Assembly (NCBI GenBank): GCA_022559845.1
Contig: JAHNEJ010003341.1
Coordinates: forward strand, 1-64,000
DNA length: 64,000 nucleotides
Source of the DNA: Amorphophallus konjac
Lineage: Eukaryota; Streptophyta; Magnoliopsida; Alismatales; Araceae
Direction: 5' to 3'
The notes beneath the pieces were generated by a model. It was not told where the DNA came from. It worked only from the letters and a program-made list of their open reading frames with translations, and did no database searches. Shown piece by piece: positions 54,344 to 64,000 of the stretch. Numbering within the stretch: position 1 is the first letter of the stretch; each line of letters begins with the position of its first letter. A program made the position numbers and the translations under genes.

Positions 54344-56653
54344 TCAGCAAGGAGGGGGTGAACCAGATGGATGTTGTGGAGGAGGCATGGAACTGGAGCT
54401 TCCAGGAAATTGAAATGCCTGAGCATCAGAAACTTGTTGCTATAATTGAAGGACTGTTGCTGCCAGGGAGTCCACCTTCTGAGTTAGCTGCTCGTCTTTT
54501 TGTGTCACAAATCGATGGAGAGACTTGATGTTTTCATTGATATCATCCAGCCAATTGTGTAACATCTCACAAATGTATTCTGTTTGGGCCTTCTGTTGGG
54601 AGGCTTTTTCTGGTACATAGGATGAGGTGGCTTCGGATGGACGAGGGTACCATGCCTCACCTGTGTCTTCAAGGTTAGCTGGAAATTGTGCTTTGTGCAG
54701 ACGAATCATCTCAAGTATTTCATCTCTCACCATATCCAGTTTGTTGTACATAACATCCACTCTCTCTTCAATTCTGGCAGAGATATTAATCATCTGTGCA
54801 GTGCTAGCATTAACTCTTTCTTCAAGTTTGGCAGAGGCATCGATGATCTTGGTAGAGTCAGCATTAACTTTTCCTTTAAGTCTGATGGAGGCATCAATGA
54901 CCTTTGCAGAGGTAGCATGAACTGTTGCTTCAAGACTGGTTGTGGCATCAATGATTTTTGCAGAATCAGCAGGCACCTTTTCTTCAATCCTTTTGGATGT
55001 ATCAATGAGGGTGGCATATTTGAGAGACAACCTATTCTGCTCCTCTCAAATATCATAAGCATGAATCAACATCTGTGTAGTTTTCTCTTGTGTTTCAGTG
55101 TGTACTTCTTTCAGCCTTTTCATCACAGTTCCTGCTTTCTCACAAACATGCATCAGTGAGGTCATGAAGGCATTCGATTGTGCATCAGATTTGAACTTGT
55201 CTCTGACAAATTTTTCCAGCGGCTATTTGAGAGTTGCTCAACATGAGCAAGTCTCACTTCTAGCTTCTCAACATTCATATTCAGCTGCATAATGGAGGAG
55301 TTGATGTTTGCAAACTGAACTGTCAAGAATCTGATCAATGTGGGATGGATACCTATTGGGCCTTCTTGTGCCTCATACCTTGTTCCTCTTGATGTAGAAG
55401 CTGCAGCCTGGAACTCAGGAGCATCAGATTCAGTATAGATTCTAGGCTCATCTTGAGGAGATTGAGGGTGAAGAATCCCAAATGGCATGATTGAACCAAA
55501 ATAAGTGTCCTGTGGCACATGCACTGGCTGTTGCTGCTGATCTTGCTCAAACTGTGTATCCTTGTGAAATTGTTCATCTTGCTGTGCTGGTGGCTCATCT
55601 TGTGCTGGCTGTTCTTGCTGCTCAGGTGCTGCTTGTTGTTCAGGTGCAGCTGGTGGCTCCTCAGGTTGATGACCAGGCAGATCTCTTACTACTTTTTCCC
55701 CTTCTTTCTTGAATTTCATGAATGTTTCAATAAATCACAAACAGTAGACATTGCTTTGTGGAATTTCTTTCATCTTCTCATTCTCCAAGGGGATTCCAAC
55801 TTTTTGAAAAATGGCTGTCAGGTGTGCAGCATAAGGCAGGTTTCTTCTCTGTCCGGTGCAACTACCCATTATCTGCAATATTATCTCTGGGAGGCAGACT
55901 TTCAAGTTGCTGAACATACGGTAGAAAATGAATCTTTGTGTTTCAGTTAATCGACTTCTGCCACCACCTTGAGGAGTAATGATAGTAGTGAAAATGTGGT
56001 GCAAGAGTCGTTGTAATGGAGGAAACCTGTTAGTGTTAAAATTAGTGACATGAAGCTGTGTGTCATCCTCTGGGTTACTGGACTTGCCAGTCAAAATTGT
56101 GTAAGCAACTGACAGATCAAACTAAAATTCAGATTCGAACAACCCATCCAAGGGGATACGCAAAGCTTTGTGTAGAAGCTTTGGTTGCAACTTAATTATC
56201 ACTCCCTTCACCTCTGTCCAAAGATCCTCTTTGTTCTGGTCATAGAATAGATTTTTATAGAACTGATGAACTAAAAATGGGTAATAGACTCTGTCTCGTC
56301 AGGAACTTTTTCCATCCTTGAAATTCAAATAGAGGTAGTAACTCAGGAAATGTATCAAGCATCTTGTAATCGTCAAAATCCATAAACCTAGGAAATAAAA
56401 TCCTCGTTGGGTCACTGTCTTCTTCCCTTCCAGTTGCGGCTGCAGACAGCTTCTTTTTCTTTGTTGGCTGTTCTGCGGTTTTCCCTTTCTCGCTGATTGA
56501 GGCCTTTGACAGTGCCTCTTTCCTCTTCCCAGTTGCGGCTGGTCGGTCATGAGCGTTCTTTGAGCGAGGTTCAATCCTTGTGTCAGCTGGGATGGGAACT
56601 TGCTTCTCTGGTGCCGCAGCTTTGCCCTTTCCGCGGGTGACCGACGGAGTCAT
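54344..56653 (-). pseudogene. env-like / putative plant transposon protein of a SIRE-type element
   Basis: Broken frame downstream of where pol would be. The N-terminus (from 56653, MTPSVTRGKGKAAAPEKQ) is Lys/Ala-rich and basic. Next comes a globular region (FPRFMDFDDYKML… and, after a frame change near 56285, VHQFYKNLFYDQNKEDLWTE, then RRNLPYAAHLTAIFQKVGIP). A Pro/Glu/Gln region (55560-55680) follows, then long coiled-coil segments (55250-54480) with repeated KxxDASxxLEExVxA units, ending GSSSMPPPQHPSGSPPPC. SIRE-lineage copia elements carry such an extra ORF, often called env-like; its function is unproven. Lesions: frameshift near 56285, TAG 56122-56124, TGA 55735-55737, frameshift near 55160-55220, TGA 55046-55048, TAA 54440-54442. 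Confidence 0.7.
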
Positions 56654-57175
56654 CGCTGGAGCGGAGAGAGGAGAGGAAAACGAGAGCTAGGGTTGGAAGA
56701 GAAGGAGGATGCTGGAAGACTTGAGCTGGCTTCGGAGCTGATGGGAGTGTGTTGAAACTCAAAAATGTTACTTAAATATTTTTGAGAATAGTTTCAGAAA
56801 TAAGAAAGATGAAACAGGTTGTTGCTAAACGGCCTTAAAATGACAGAGTTGTATCCGTCGTAAATCCCTTTGACAACCCGGCAAAAAAATATGTATATGT
56901 ATAGAAGGAATGTTTGTACTTTTATGCGCATACTGTGCATTTATAGTCTTGTCAAAAAATATATTTTTAGACCTGAAAGCGTGTGTGAAGATTATCCACA
57001 AAATAATTTTTCTGGATACTCGGATGGTCAACCGGGGTGCTCCGGGACCACAAGAAAAAAACTCAGCCGTGGCAGACACTTGGCCGTACTGAGGTGACAG
57101 AATCAATTTTTTAACCCCTCCGTTGGGTTCCTTTTATAGCCACGAGGCTAAGCCTCTCCGCCTCCCTCTTTCCCC
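56654..57175. other. Junction between SIRE-type and Tat-like sequences
   Basis: The SIRE-type sequence (minus) appears to fade near 56830. From there to 57175 the sequence resembles part of another LTR in minus orientation, with a TATA box (GGCTATAAAAGG, about 57131-57142). No gag or pol of the SIRE element is present, so the rest of it has been lost or lies beyond the window. Confidence 0.4.
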
Positions 57176-57300
57176 TTGACTGTGCGCACAGGAGGGCCCG
57201 AAGGGACCCCCTCCGGTACCTTTGGACCGGAGGGGGAACCCCCTTCGGTGGCTATTGGACCGGAGGCCCCCCCTCCTTTGTCACAAGCAAAAGATTCCGC
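57176..57300. repeat. CCTCCGGT/ACCGGAGG inverted motifs
   Basis: Copies of CCCTCCGGTACC, GGACCGGAGGGGGAACCCCC and GGACCGGAGGCC, self-complementary and C/G-rich. They lie just upstream, on the minus strand, of the TATA box at 57131-57142, the same arrangement as in the Tat-like LTRs at the left of the window. Confidence 0.6.
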
Positions 57301-57399
57301 AAATGCAGAAAGCCTCCCGCAGAAGTTACTTTCAACAGCTGTGGTGCCCTGGTGCCCTCCGCAAGTCAGGGGGCAACCCCCCTTCTCCAAGAACGACCG

Positions 57400-59416
57400 A
57401 AGAGGCCTGGGCTATGACCCCGAGCCAGACTTTCAAGTCTTTCATGCTGTAAATACAATAGGGGCGCCACCCACTTCCGACAAGTTCAACTCCACACAAG
57501 GGGATGTCCTCTGCGTAGTTGAAAAACAAGGAGACCTTAGACCGAAAGTTCCAGAGGTCGATGGCTTGAACAATGGCCTTGGTAATGAGGAGGTAATTGT
57601 CTTATAACCCGCCTGTCAATTGCTCGGGGAAGCTAGACTCGAAGCCCTGAGTCAGTTAGCCGGGCTAGACATCACAGAAGCAGAACGCCCCATACTGAAT
57701 GACGCTAATGTTCCTGTCACTAAACAGGAAGGGGACCCTGCCGATGCAATTAAGTTGTTGAGACGGGAGAACCAGGCGTTAAAAGCTTTTGTACAAGAGT
57801 TGTTACGTGAACGGGATGTTCTATTTAGACATCTCACTTTTCCTTCAAAAGTCCACACTTATTCCCAGCGCCCAATAAATGAGACCTGGTCTCAGGGAAC
57901 CAGAGCCAACCAACCACCTGCGGAATCCAAAGGCACAACGCCGGTGATGAGTTTGACGCAGCAGATGGAAACTCCATACTCATTTGTCAAGGCTCATACT
58001 GAGTCGTTGCTTGACTTTTGTCTGGCTCGGGGTCTTATCCAGCTCCCTTCGGTTCGCAGGCCGTCTAGAGCCAGTGAAGCGAAGAGCTCCAGCTTCTGTC
58101 GATTCCATCGAATGGCAGGACATGGTACAGAAGACTGTTATGTCCTCAAGGATCAACTTGAGGATTTAATACAACAGGGAGTTATCCAGATAAAACAACA
58201 TCAGGTTTATCCCCCACAGCCACATTCATGGGATCAGTCTAGGCCTTCCAACAAAAAGGTCCTCATTGAAGCTGCATCTACATTTCCCAAGTTTATTGCA
58301 AGTGAAGCCAAGAGCAACCCTCCGTGTTGGAAGCCCAACCTTAAGATTCACTATTCTATCAACACTATCGGGTTGTTGCCTTCCCCTCAGAGTCCCCAAT
58401 CTACAAATGAGCAACAAGTGCATGACCATGACGAAAGCTCTATAAGACCTCAAGTTACTGGAATCAGTGACTCAAGTGGCTACGATGTTTATGCCATCCT
58501 GGCAGAAGAGGATGAAAGCTTCATAGACCTACAACCCGCCCCGCAGGAACTTGAAGATGGTGGGCAAGCGACGGTTGATGAGTTAATTGAACTTAACCTC
58601 GGGGATACTAATGAACCCCAGCCAATCTTCATTAGCGCCCTTCTCACAGAGTCAGAAAGACAAGCTTACAAACAATTCCTATTCGGGTACAAAGATTGTT
58701 TTGCTTGGACTTACAAAGAGATGCCCGAGCTGGAGCCCTCGGTGGCTGAACATGAACTAGCCATACTGTCCACTGCTAAACCGGTCAAGCAAGCTCAGAG
58801 ACGCATGCGCCACGAGCTGGAGTTAAAAGTGAACGCTGAAGTGGACAAACTCCTCGAAGTGGACTTTATAGAGCCCTGTCTCTACCCAATTTGGCTCGCC
58901 AACATAGTCCCGGTAAAAAAGAAAAACGGCCAAGTCCGAGTTTGCATTGATTTCAGAGACCCGAATAAGGCTTGCCCAAAAGATGATTTCCCTGTTCCAA
59001 TTACAGAAACCATGGTAGACATGACCACGGGACATGAAGCTCTGTCCTTCATGGACGGATCCTCCGGCTACAATCAAATACGTATGGCGGTCAAAGATAA
59101 AGGTCATACGGCATTCCGGTCCCCAAAAAGAATTTTCAACTACAAAAGAATGCCCTTCGGGTTGAAGAATGCCGGGGCCACCTATCAAAGGGCTATGACA
59201 AAGATTTTTGATGAAATGCTACACGACCTGGTCGAGTGCTATGTTGACGACCTCGTCGTAAAAATCCGCAAGCGCGAAGATCACTTGGATGATTTACGCC
59301 GGGTTTTTGACAGACTGCCAATACAAACTCAAGATGAATCCCATGAAATGCGCATTCGGGGTTTCAAGTGGCAAGTTCCTCGACTTTGTTGTCAGATACC
59401 GGGGGATAGAAATTGA
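57400..59416 (+). pseudogene. Tat-like gag end and reverse transcriptase
   Basis: One frame broken by a TAA at 57605-57607. The part from 57620 has a coiled segment (LLRRENQALKAFVQELLRER), a CCHC-like motif CRFHRMAGHGTEDC (about residues 166-179), and a linker that repeats the upstream motif PDFQVFHAVNTIGAPP as PNLKIHYSINTIGLLP. Next is the RT: WLANIVPVKKKNGQVRVCID, DPNKACPKDDFPVP, SFMDGSSGYNQIRM, the catalytic YVDD at 59239-59250. The frame is lost near 59320, where the next part continues one register away. I cannot see a clear aspartic protease motif. The repeated NTIG motif suggests an internal duplication. The family is the non-chromoviral Tat/Athila group. Confidence 0.82.
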
Positions 59417-60011
59417 TCCTGATAAAATTAAAGCAATCCGGGAATTGCCCCCTCCTAAGAATATTAAAGAACTTCGGTCACTTCAGGGAAGGTTAGCCTA
59501 CATCAGGTGTTTTATATCCAACCTCTCTGGGAGATGTGCGTCATTTGGCAAATTGATGAAAAAGGGTGCCCCATTTATATGGGATCAGGAATGCCAGCAA
59601 GTATTTGAGAAGATCAAAGAATACCTCCTTACACCCCCAGTGCTCGGAGCACCCGTCAAGGGAAAGCCCCTCATTCTTTATATTGCTGCCATGGACGCCT
59701 CATTGGGAGCATTGCACGCACAAGTAAATGAAGAAGGCAAAGAACAACCATTGTATTACTTGAGCAGAAAACTAGTTGGCCCCGAACATCGTTATTCTCC
59801 AATGGAGAAAGTATGTCTGGCACTGGTATTTGCCATTAAAAAGTCAAGGCATTACCTCCTGTACCACCAGGTGGAATTAATTTCAAAGAAGGACCCGCTC
59901 AAGTTCCTTCTTAAGCAACCAGTGCTGTCAGGACGATTGGGAAAATGGATATTACTCCTTATGGAGTTCGACATAACTTTTGTCCCCCAGAAAGCAATCA
60001 AAGGACAATGA
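59289..60011 (+). pseudogene. Tat-like RT end and gypsy-type RNase H
   Basis: Continues the pol after the frameshift: KLKMNPMKCAFGVSSGKFL and GIEIDPDKIKAIRELP (RT thumb/connection), then the gypsy RNase H (LILYIAAMDASLGALHAQVN, QPLYYLSRKLVGPEHRYSPM, EKVCLALVFAIKKSRHYLLY). In Tat-lineage elements this RNase H usually lacks its catalytic acids and acts as a connection domain, with activity supplied by a second RNase H downstream. It ends at an in-frame TGA (60009-60011). Confidence 0.82.
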
Positions 60012-60818
60012 ATGGCGGAGTTCCTGGCGGCACATCCTGTTCTGGCCGATTCTCCACTTAACACTGAATTGCCCGATGAAGAGACACTTCTATCCCAATC
60101 AGGAGTAGAAAAATAGACCGAGGGCAGTTCAATGCAAAAGATGGAGCAATCTCTGGTCATTGATATGCCGTGCTGGGAACTCTATTTTGATGGTGCCTCC
60201 CGGACAATTAAGAAGACTGATGGGGTAACTACCCTCGCTTTAGGAGCTGGCATTGTCTTAGTCACTCCTCAAGGAGGGATTCTTCATAATTCATGTGCCC
60301 TCATGAAACTTTTGACAAATAATGAAGCAGAATATGAGGCGCTAATCATAAGGCTTCGGCTTGCTTTAGAAATGGAAGTCAAATGCATTAAGGTCTATGG
60401 TGACTCACAGTTCGTCGTACGACAAGTATTGGGTGACTATGAAGTCCGAAAGAGAGAGCTACTACCTTACCATGATATGGTAATGAGGTTGAAAGGAAAA
60501 TTCTACTTGTTTGAGATTGGACATGTTCCTAGAGGAAGAAATTCGCAGGCTGACGCCCTGGCAAAATTAGCGCCAGCCATAAAACTCCCACCTGAAGGCC
60601 AAATAGACATAAATGTTAGACATCGGAAATTAATGCCAAGTGTCCTCGATGAAGACATTAATTCCTCCACCCCGGAGATACATGTGATTGAGGAAAATGA
60701 CCCTGCTCGAGAAGAAGAACTGGATTGGCGTCAGCCGATTATCGATATAAAATGTGGTCGCCTCCCCGCAGATCGGGCTCAGAGGGTTCAGCTGTTGCGA
60801 AGAGCGGCATCCTACTAA
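60012..60818 (+). pseudogene. Tat-like second (archaeal-type) RNase H
   Basis: Same frame as the previous part, after TGA 60009-60011 and a TAG at 60114-60116. The domain starts at WELYFDGASRTIK and carries the four catalytic acids in context: YFDGA, NNEAEYEA, YGDSQFVV and NSQADALAKLA. The extra RNase H, probably of archaeal type, is the hallmark of Tat/Ogre elements and removes the RNA template during reverse transcription. A TAA (60816-60818) separates it from integrase. Confidence 0.85.
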
Positions 60819-62039
60819 TTGATAGGCGACCAACTTTATAGGCTTGTCCATGAAAAAGACAAGTCCGTCCTCCTTCGCTGCCTTTCGTCTAAAGAGGCCA
60901 AGATAATAATGCGCGAGGTCCATTCAGGGCTCTGCGGCGCCCATCAAGCTGGAGATAAGATGAAGATCAATATAAAATTGAAAGGCTTTTACTGGCCCAC
61001 TATGTACGCGGATTGTAGTCGCTACGCCCGTACGTGTCACCAATGCCAGGCCTTTGGTCCTGTGCCTAGGAGGCCTCCTAATATGCTACATCCCACAGCC
61101 CCTACCTGGCCCTTCGCTGAATGGGGAATGGACATTGTGGGATCCTTCCCACCATCTACAAAAGGTCACAAGGACATTCTGGCTGCAACAGACTACTTTT
61201 CTCGGTGGGCTGAGGCCGTACCCTTGCGGGAAGTCATAGGGGAAGCCGTCGCTCAATTCGTCAAGCACCATATTATATACCGATTTGGCACTCCCTGTCG
61301 AATCATGTCAGACAATGGCACGTCATTCAAAAATAAGACCATTTACCAATTGGCGGCAAAATTCCATATTGATTGGAGAGCCTCCACGGTCTACAATCCT
61401 CAAGCAAACGGCTTGGCCGAAGCCTTTAACAAGACCCTGTGCAAATTATTAGCTAAAATTGTTGGTAGCCACACGAAGGACTGGGGGGAGAAGATACATG
61501 AAGCCCTTTGGGCATACCGAACAGTTTATAAAACCCCCACCGGTTGTTCTCCATTCTCTCTCGTATACGGGGCAGAGGCCGTTGTACCGATTGAAGTTGA
61601 GATGTCTTCTTATCGGGTAGCCCTACATAATGGGCTCCAAACCCAAGAACGAGATGAAATACAAAGAAGACTTGAAGAACTCTCTGACTTAGAAGGCAAG
61701 AGATTAGGGGCTTACAAACACTTGCAGACCTACCAGGCTCGAATGACCCGGGCTTATGATAAACTTGTGAAGCAAAGGGCATTCAAGAAAGGGGACCTTG
61801 TTATGATCAAAGAAAGGGAGGTCATGGCTGGAAGATCCAGCGGCAAATTACAACCAAATTGGCGAGGGACATATATCGTCTCCAAAGTCTATGAACGAGG
61901 CGCTTATAAGGTCGTCGACCATAAAGGGGAGAACCCCTTTCCACCATTAAATGGAAAACACTTGAAATTATACTATGCTCCCGAGCATGAATTTCAGCAA
62001 CAAACTGCACAAGACTTACCCTCCTCAGCAGGAGAGTAA
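60819..62039 (+). pseudogene. Tat-like integrase
   Basis: Same frame as the preceding RNase H. Zinc-binding HHCC domain (HSGLCGAHQAGDKM through YARTCHQCQAF), then the catalytic core with all three acids: GMDIVGSFPP, SDNGTSFKNK and NGLAEAFNKTL. The C-terminal DNA-binding part follows (KKGDLVMIKEREVMAGRSSG, KLQPNWRGTYIVSKVYERGA). No chromodomain, as expected for Tat. The frame is open for 406 codons, so this is the best preserved part. It opens after a stop without an ATG, because it was translated as part of the polyprotein. Confidence 0.88.
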
Positions 62040-62150
62040 GGAAAGATGGAGGAGTTCCCAACCAAGAAAAACCCAAAAAGTCACAGATGCTTTGAACAGT
62101 TCTCGTTCATGTACCACCGTGCCAAATCTCAAATTTCAAGTTTTGGCTTG
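62040..62150 (+). other. Start of the Tat 3' region
   Basis: Short, no feature. It leads into the tandem array. Confidence 0.5.
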
Positions 62151-62580
62151 CCAGCATAGTTGGTCGGCCTTTAAATCCCAAATTCCAAGTTCGGCTTTCT
62201 AATTTCATTGGTCAGCCACCCAAAATCCCAAATTCCAAGTTCGACTTTCCAATTTCATTGGTCAGCCGCCCAAAATCCCAAATTCCAAGTTTGACTTTCC
62301 AATTTCATTGGTCGGCCCCCCAAAATCCCAAATTCTAAGTTTGGCTTTCCAATTTCATTGGTCAGCCACCCAAAATCTAACTTTCCAATTTCATTGGTCA
62401 GCCACCCAAAATCTCAAATTCCAAGTTTGGCTTTCCAATTTCATTGGTCAGCCACCCAAAATCCCAAATTTCAAGTTCGGCTTTCCAATTTCATTGGTCG
62501 GCCCCAAAATCCCAAATTCCAAGTTCGGCTTTCCAATTTCATTGGTTGCCTCCCAAAATCCCAAATTCCAAGTTTTGATT
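62150..62580. repeat. 50-bp tandem repeat array
   Basis: AATTTCATTGGTCAGCCACC recurs at 62201, 62251, 62301, 62351, 62387, then about every 45-56 bases to 62535. The period is mostly 50. ORFs through it (WSATQNPKFQVRLSNFIG-like units) are artefacts of the repeat. Confidence 0.9.
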
Positions 62581-62692
62581 ATCAAATCTCTTGGGCATCC
62601 CCTCAATGCTAAATCCCCAATTGGTTTTCCAATTCCCGTGGTCAGCCTTAAAGTCTAAGTTCTCCAGGCTTTCAATCTCCTTATTTGGAAAA

Positions 62693-62733
62693 GACAAAAA
62701 GAGAAAAAAAAAAGAAAAGAAAAAAAAGAGAAA
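62693..62733 (+). repeat. A/G-rich purine tract
   Basis: About 40 bases of A and G, ending GAATGGGGGGC. Similar tracts lie at 62956-62999 and 63293-63336. One could serve as a polypurine tract, although no LTR follows directly. Confidence 0.6.
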
Positions 62734-62820
62734 GAATGGGGGGCTTAAAATAGAGGTGCCCCGACGGATTTGAGTAGTCGGACTTCTGGCTGCTCGAGGG
62801 CAAAAAGGTCAAAACCCGGC

Positions 62821-63494
62821 TGAGGTGAAAACCCGAAAGGGCGTCTCAGGCAAAAATGGGTAACCTCTCAGCACGAAAACCCGAAAGGGCGTGCTGGAAA
62901 AAGTTAAAGGGGGCTGGTCATGGTGAAAACCCGAGAGGGCACTACGACTAGTAAACAAAAAAAGAAAAAAAAAGAAAGAGAAGAGAAAGAAAAAGGGGTA
63001 TGATGATAATGTCTCATTGAAGTCTTTGATCCTGAAGTCATGTTTTTATTCATTTGCAAAATGGAAGTCCGAGACAGACCATCGGAGTAACTACATAAGC
63101 AAAAGATCTAAAAAGGAAAGAGTGAGAAGAAGTGCAATGGGAAAATGCAATCTCAGTTGAGGTGAAAATTCGAAAGGGCGTCTCAGTCAAAAATGGGTAA
63201 CCCCTCAGCACGAAAATCCGAAAGGGCGCGCTGGAAAAAGTTAAAGGGGGTTGGTCATGGTGAAAACCCGAGAGGGCACTACGACTAGTAAACAAAAAAA
63301 GAAAAAAAAAGAAAGAGAAGAGAAAGAAAAAGGGGTATGATGATAATGTCTCATTGAAGTCTTTGATCCTGAAGTCTTGTTTTTATTCTTTTGCAAAATG
63401 GAAGTCCGAGACAGACCCTCGGAGTAACTACATAAGCAAAAGATCTAAAAAGGAAAGAGTGAGAAGAAGTGCAATGGGAAAAGGCAATCTCAAA
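62821..63494. repeat. 337-bp tandem duplication
   Basis: Copies 62821-63157 and 63158-63494 differ at few positions. Each contains TGAGGTGAAAA…CGAAAGGGCGTCTCA, a purine tract, and CATTGAAGTCTTTGATCCTG. Confidence 0.9.
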
Positions 63495-63900
63495 CACCAG
63501 GGGGTCTCTTTTTCAGTAAGTCCCCAATGGTGTTCTGCTTCGCTGCAATCGTTTCCTGCATCGCTTGGCATTCAGATACAAGGGAGTCCTCTTCAGCCTG
63601 CAGCTTTCGAGCCATTTCGGAATTAGATTCTGTTGCCGCCTCTAGCTCTTCAATCCGCTGTAAAATGCTACTCACTGTCTCCCGGAGTGAGGTAGCCTGA
63701 CTCTTGTTCTCAGATGCCGCTGCCTCAAGAGTAGTTCGACGCTCCCGGATTTGTTCAGCCTGGGAATGCAACTTCTCCATCTCGCTGGATATAATGCAAG
63801 CTTCAGTTTCTAACTCTTGTATTTTCAGCATGTGAGTCTCCCACAACGAGGCCGTGTGCAGGCGTTGAAATTCTGCCCAAATATCATCCACAGCTGCCAT
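63490..63900 (-). CDS. Antisense coiled-coil ORF of a Tat-like element
   Basis: 136 residues starting MAAVDDIWAEFQRLH. The body (residues 20-125) is a heptad-rich coiled coil with leucine/isoleucine and charged residues (IQELETEACIISSEMEKLHS, IRERRTTLEAAASENKSQAT). It is encoded opposite to pol, downstream of integrase and before the expected 3' LTR. Several Tat-lineage elements of plants carry extra ORFs in this place, including antisense ones, sometimes derived from host-like plant mobile domain genes. Function unknown. The same frame stays open upstream for at least another 30 codons toward the window edge, so the start may be further right. Confidence 0.55.
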   Translation of the reverse strand: MAAVDDIWAEFQRLHTASLWETHMLKIQELETEACIISSEMEKLHSQAEQIRERRTTLEAAASENKSQATSLRETVSSILQRIEELEAATESNSEMARKLQAEEDSLVSECQAMQETIAAKQNTIGDLLKKRPPGV

Positions 63901-64000
63901 CCAGGTTCTCTGGGCAACCCCAATGCATGATAGCCCCGTGTGCCGGTACGAAGAGTGTCTCGCACAGTCTCCATGGGAGGGAGGCTCCCCCCTTGAAATA
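63901..64000 (-). other. Window edge, possible continuation of the antisense ORF
   Basis: Too short to decide. The frame of the antisense ORF is open here. Confidence 0.3.

Noticed and set aside
59700..59740. Active site of the first Tat RNase H
   Set aside because: The expected catalytic context is replaced by IAAMDASLG, consistent with the known inactive connection domain, so I do not call it active.

Overview
This window is repeat-dominated nuclear DNA of a flowering plant. The signs are plant-type Ty3/gypsy elements (a Tekay/Del-like chromovirus and Tat-like elements with two RNase H domains), a SIRE-type Ty1/copia LTR with an env-like ORF, hAT DNA transposons and MITEs, a plant LINE remnant, and initiator-Met-tRNA primer sites (TGGTATCAGAGC). 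I cannot name the species. I found no intact host gene. One candidate first exon with an intron-like 3' flank lies at about 35.2-36.2 kb, and two captured host-gene fragments sit inside a retroelement.

Layout. Positions 1-33641 are one nested cluster. A Tat-like element (minus strand; 5' LTR 1599-3794) sits just downstream of the gag of a second Tat-like element (minus; gag 4021-5364, 5' LTR 5947-8129). That second element interrupts an old minus-strand LTR (8130-9265 plus 32266-33641). The old LTR also holds a plus-strand solo LTR (9266-11600 plus 31469-32265). The solo LTR is split by a 19.9-kb plus-strand LARD-like element (11601-31463, target duplication TTCTG). That element is itself split by a 10.3-kb minus-strand Tekay-like element (16023-26337, target duplication GAGAA) carrying gag, protease, reverse transcriptase, RNase H, integrase and a chromodomain-like tail. 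The Tekay LTRs differ by only three substitutions and two 1-base indels, so it is very young, but its reading frame carries one amber codon and one frameshift.

Positions 33642-48877 are less dense: a C-rich minisatellite split by a hAT MITE, AT-rich spacer, the candidate exon, a short-LTR non-autonomous retroelement (36237-44128) that carries a TOM1-like GAT-domain fragment and an alpha/beta-hydrolase fragment and is split by a nearly complete hAT transposon (37801-42938), then a LINE remnant, a SINE-like insert and two more hAT-like non-autonomous elements. Positions 48878-64000 are retroelements again: a minus LTR, an LTR fragment split by a SIRE-type element (3' LTR 52551-54026, broken env-like ORF 54344-56653), and a plus-strand Tat-like pol (57176-62039) followed by tandem repeats and an antisense coiled-coil ORF.

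The most unusual theme crosses families. Almost every long LTR here carries its own array of short, CpG-rich, self-complementary repeats (arms about 10-13 bases, loops about 4-8, spacing about 35-45 where dense). The sequence differs from family to family and lies close to the promoter. The architecture is shared while the sequence is not.
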